The position numbers and the translations under genes were made by a program. Below, piece after piece: positions 14,474-16,259 of a stretch of 16,259 nucleotides of DNA; positions within the stretch are counted from its first letter, which is position 1, and each line of letters opens with the position of its first letter. The notes beneath the pieces were generated by a model, which saw nothing but the letters and a program-made list of their open reading frames with translations, was not told where the DNA came from and did not search any database. This DNA is from Gammaproteobacteria bacterium UBA2810 (GTDB taxonomy: Bacteria > Pseudomonadota > Gammaproteobacteria > Enterobacterales > Succinivibrionaceae): NCBI GenBank assembly GCA_002351705.1, contig DEHC01000087.1, positions 1-16,259 on the forward strand. Reading direction: 5' to 3'.

Positions 14474-14507
14474 CCCCGGCTCCGCCTCAGCAAGGCGTGA
14501 TCCGGGG
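14474..14507. repeat. Two-part hairpin between the repeat-protein gene and the TamB-like gene
   Basis: CCCCGG (14474-14479) pairs with CCGGGG (14502-14507), and inside it CGCCT (14483-14487) pairs with AGGCG (14493-14497) around a 5-nt loop. It fills most of the 56-base gap. There is no T-tract, so it may stabilise the upstream message end or tune translation of the downstream gene rather than terminate. Confidence 0.65.
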
Positions 14508-14512
14508 ACCCC

Positions 14513-16259
14513 TCAGAGGGAAACGCCTGCCGCCTTCAGGGCAGCCGCAGCACGGGAGCTTCCGAGGTAGGCGAGCATCCTCACTGTGTCGCTCTCCGAG
14601 GCTGCCCTCTCCTTCTCCGCATCGGTGAGCGGATCTCGCGAGGTGATCTTGGGATCCGACGCGAAATGCGAGAGCGCGATGAGGATGAAGCTTCCGAGGA
14701 GCTCTGACTTCTGCCTGGTCCTGGTCTCATCATCAGCCGAGGTGTCGCAGAGCGAGACGAACATTCTGACCGGTCCGCCGAGAGCGGTGGCCTTGACCAC
14801 GTCAGCCTCGCTTACTGCCGAGACGAAGCTCTCCGGGACGCCTGCGGCCTTGACGAGCTTCTGCACGAGCGGCGCGTCATCCTCGGCGAAATCGGCGAGC
14901 ATTACCCTGATGAAGCGGCAGATGCTGGTGATCGTCTCCTCTGAGGATGAGCCGCGGCAGGTGTCGACAATCCTGTCAGCGCTGTCGGCAACGGCCTCGG
15001 GAAGCGAGATGTCACCGTTCTCGTTCCAGGAGAAGACCGAGCAGACGGACTTCATGATGTCAACGAAGCTGTCAGCTCCCGAGATGCCCTCTGCCTTCTT
15101 CGGAGCGGGAGCTGCGGCAGGCTTCTTCACCGCAGGCACGGAGTCCCAGGACATGGCAGACGAGACCTTCGCGGGCTGCGGATTTGCTGCGGGAGCCTTC
15201 GCGGCAGGAGCTGCAGCGGGAGCGGACTTCCCGGCAGTTCCCGGCATATGGATTCCGGGCATGTTCGGGGCGCTCTTAGGGGCAGCAGCCGGCGCAGACT
15301 TCCCGGCTGTACCCGGCATATGGATACCCGGGATGTTCGGTGCGCTCTTCGGAGCCGCAGCCGGTGCGGACTTCCCGGCAGTTCCCGGCATATGGATTCC
15401 GGGGATGTTCGGAGCGCTCTTAGGGGCCTGCGGCGCAACGGAGTCCCAGGACATCTTGCCTGAGGGCTTCGGAGCTGCAGCCGGCTTGCCGGCAGCTCCC
15501 TGTCCGGGCATTTTGATCCCGGGGATATTCGGTGCGGCATGGGGAGCGGCAGGAGCCTCGCCGGCAACCTTCGCCTTCTGCCCGGCACCCGGGGTGAACT
15601 TCAGGGTGTAGGCGTCATTCTTCTTCTCTGCGCCATCGCCGGCAGGAGCAGACTCCGCCTTCTTCGCGGCGGCAACCTTCGCAGCCTTCTCCTCCTCTGC
15701 TATGAGCTTGTCCTTGTAGTTGGAGCCAGCATTGAACTTGAGGGTATAGGCGTCATTCTTCTTATCCGGAGTGCCGGCCTCAGCGGCGTCCTGCTTCTTC
15801 TTCTCTGCAGCCTCCTTCGCGGCCTTCTCCTCCTCGGCTATGAGCTTGTCCTTATAGTTGGAGCCGGCGTTGAACTTGAGAGTGTAGGGATCATTCTTCT
15901 TGCCGCCCTGCCCAGCCTCACCTGCCTTCCTCTTCTCCTCGGCCTTTCTGGCTTCCTCCTCATTCTTCGCGATGAGCTTCTTCTTGTAGTCCTCATCCTC
16001 GCTGTACTTGAGGGCCGAGGTGTCCTTCTTCTGCTCCTGCGGCTTGGCCTCAGCAGGCACTGCCTTCGCATCAGCTGCAGCCTTCTTGATTTTGTCCTCA
16101 GCCTCTGCCGATACGCCAGCGGCTGCAGCGGCCTTTGCCCCGCTGTCTGCAGGAGCGTTCTTCGCCTCGGCTGCGGCCTTCTTTATATCGGACTCGCCGG
16201 AGCCTTTAACCTCTGACTGAGAAGCCTTCTTCGGTGCAGGAACGGCAGGTGCCTTCCCC
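14513..16259 (-). CDS. Ala/Lys/Pro-rich tandem-repeat protein, 5' end outside the window
   Basis: The frame is open to the right edge, so the first visible codon (16258) is internal and at least 581 aa are encoded. The visible N-terminal part is Ala/Lys-rich (several IKKAAA and KAPA segments). It is followed by units of about 46 aa sharing YTLKFNAGSNYKDKLIA and charged EEEKAAK helices, then three 24-aa repeats SAPNIPGIHMPGTAGKSAPA with one degenerate copy before them. MSWDSV occurs twice, flanking the 24-aa array. The last 170 or so residues are an ordinary-composition, mainly helical domain (from about ISGADSFVDIMKSV) with Cys residues and no family I recognise. No membrane segment is visible. 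TolA- or TonB-like spacers and surface repeat proteins have similar composition, but nothing here proves either. It lies directly upstream of the TamB-like gene. Confidence 0.85.
   Translation of the reverse strand, partial: GKAPAVPAPKKASQSEVKGSGESDIKKAAAEAKNAPADSGAKAAAAAGVSAEAEDKIKKAAADAKAVPAEAKPQEQKKDTSALKYSEDEDYKKKLIAKNEEEARKAEEKRKAGEAGQGGKKNDPYTLKFNAGSNYKDKLIAEEEKAAKEAAEKKKQDAAEAGTPDKKNDAYTLKFNAGSNYKDKLIAEEEKAAKVAAAKKAESAPAGDGAEKKNDAYTLKFTPGAGQKAKVAGEAPAAPHAAPNIPGIKMPGQGAAGKPAAAPKPSGKMSWDSVAPQAPKSAPNIPGIHMPGTAGKSAPAAAPKSAPNIPGIHMPGTAGKSAPAAAPKSAPNMPGIHMPGTAGKSAPAAAPAAKAPAANPQPAKVSSAMSWDSVPAVKKPAAAPAPKKAEGISGADSFVDIMKSVCSVFSWNENGDISLPEAVADSADRIVDTCRGSSSEETITSICRFIRVMLADFAEDDAPLVQKLVKAAGVPESFVSAVSEADVVKATALGGPVRMFVSLCDTSADDETRTRQKSELLGSFILIALSHFASDPKITSRDPLTDAEKERAASESDTVRMLAYLGSSRAAAALKAAGVSL
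15203..15418 (-). repeat. Three 72-bp tandem repeats encoding 24-aa units
   Basis: CATATGGAT recurs at 15245, 15317 and 15389, exactly 72 bases apart. Each unit encodes SAPNIPGIHMPGTAGKSAPA plus AAPK, with one Ile-to-Met change in the last copy, whose final residue is Ala. Copies differ mostly at synonymous sites, which suggests selection on the protein sequence or some age since duplication. A degenerate fourth unit (PNIPGIKMPGQG) lies near 15480-15545. Confidence 0.95.
15581..16030 (-). repeat. 138-bp tandem repeats encoding 46-aa units
   Basis: CATTCTTCTT recurs at 15616, 15754 and 15892, exactly 138 bases apart. There are two full units (KKND[PA]YTLKFNAGSNYKDKL, then a charged helix), a third that breaks off after YTLKFTPGAG, and a diverged first unit (ALKYSEDEDYKKKLIAKNEE). 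Each unit alternates a short LKF/LKY strand motif with a Lys/Glu/Ala helix. Confidence 0.93.

Noticed and set aside
14586..15611. 341-codon plus-strand open frame opposite the repeat protein
   Set aside because: It mirrors the repeats of the minus-strand gene (Gly/Ala-rich FPAVPGIWIPGMFG copies) and arises from low stop density in GC-rich repeats. The minus-strand reading has a longer open frame and an ordinary C-terminal domain.
1..16259. CRISPR array, tRNA or rRNA genes, and complete insertion sequences
   Set aside because: I looked for regularly spaced short repeats, cloverleaf-like arms and transposase motifs and found none. The only regular repeats are protein-coding (72 and 138 bp) or the intergenic ~140-bp copies.

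Overview
The window looks like a gammaproteobacterial chromosome segment. The core genes are GC-rich by eye, and bS6, bS18 and bL9 are strongly gammaproteobacterial in sequence. The order rnr-rlmB-rpsF-rpsR-rplI is the one seen in Vibrio, Shewanella and Aeromonas relatives. An AAA-ATPase-like/PD-(D/E)XK gene of a family expanded in gut anaerobes, together with the absence of priB between rpsF and rpsR, makes me lean towards a gut or rumen Aeromonadales member such as Succinivibrionaceae. That placement is inference only.

Left third (1-3886), accessory and largely intergenic. A strong leftward stable-RNA-type promoter sits at the edge. It is followed by about 600 bp without a convincing gene that holds a (CCCTG)5 tract and a perfect 15-bp inverted repeat. 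Next comes a plus-strand gene whose C-terminus resembles the tail of phage YqaJ-type exonucleases but which has no nuclease domain. A convergent, AT-richer AAA-ATPase-like/PD-(D/E)XK gene follows. About 800 bp of non-coding DNA then carries two direct copies of a roughly 140-bp repeat, with a probable third degenerate copy between them.

Core block (3887-11036), all on the minus strand. In transcription order this is a citrate synthase homologue, dsbA, rnr, rlmB, rpsF, rpsR and rplI. rlmB starts 6 nt after the rnr stop. rpsF has its own near-consensus promoter overlapping the rlmB stop and a hairpin leader that may be an S6:S18 autoregulatory site. The block ends in a textbook terminator after rplI. 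The functions are RNA decay, 23S rRNA methylation, ribosome assembly and periplasmic disulfide formation. The citrate synthase homologue is well conserved over its whole length but has lost all three catalytic residues (His264, His305 and Asp362 in E. coli numbering), so it may be a pseudoenzyme. This is the most striking observation in the window.

Right third (11037-16259), also minus strand. A TamB/AsmA-like envelope protein lies directly downstream of a large Ala/Lys/Pro-rich protein built of 46-aa and 24-aa tandem repeats plus a C-terminal globular domain. That protein runs off the right edge. The two genes are separated by 56 nt containing a two-part hairpin. The envelope link is inferred from the TamB-like gene only; I do not recognise the repeat protein.
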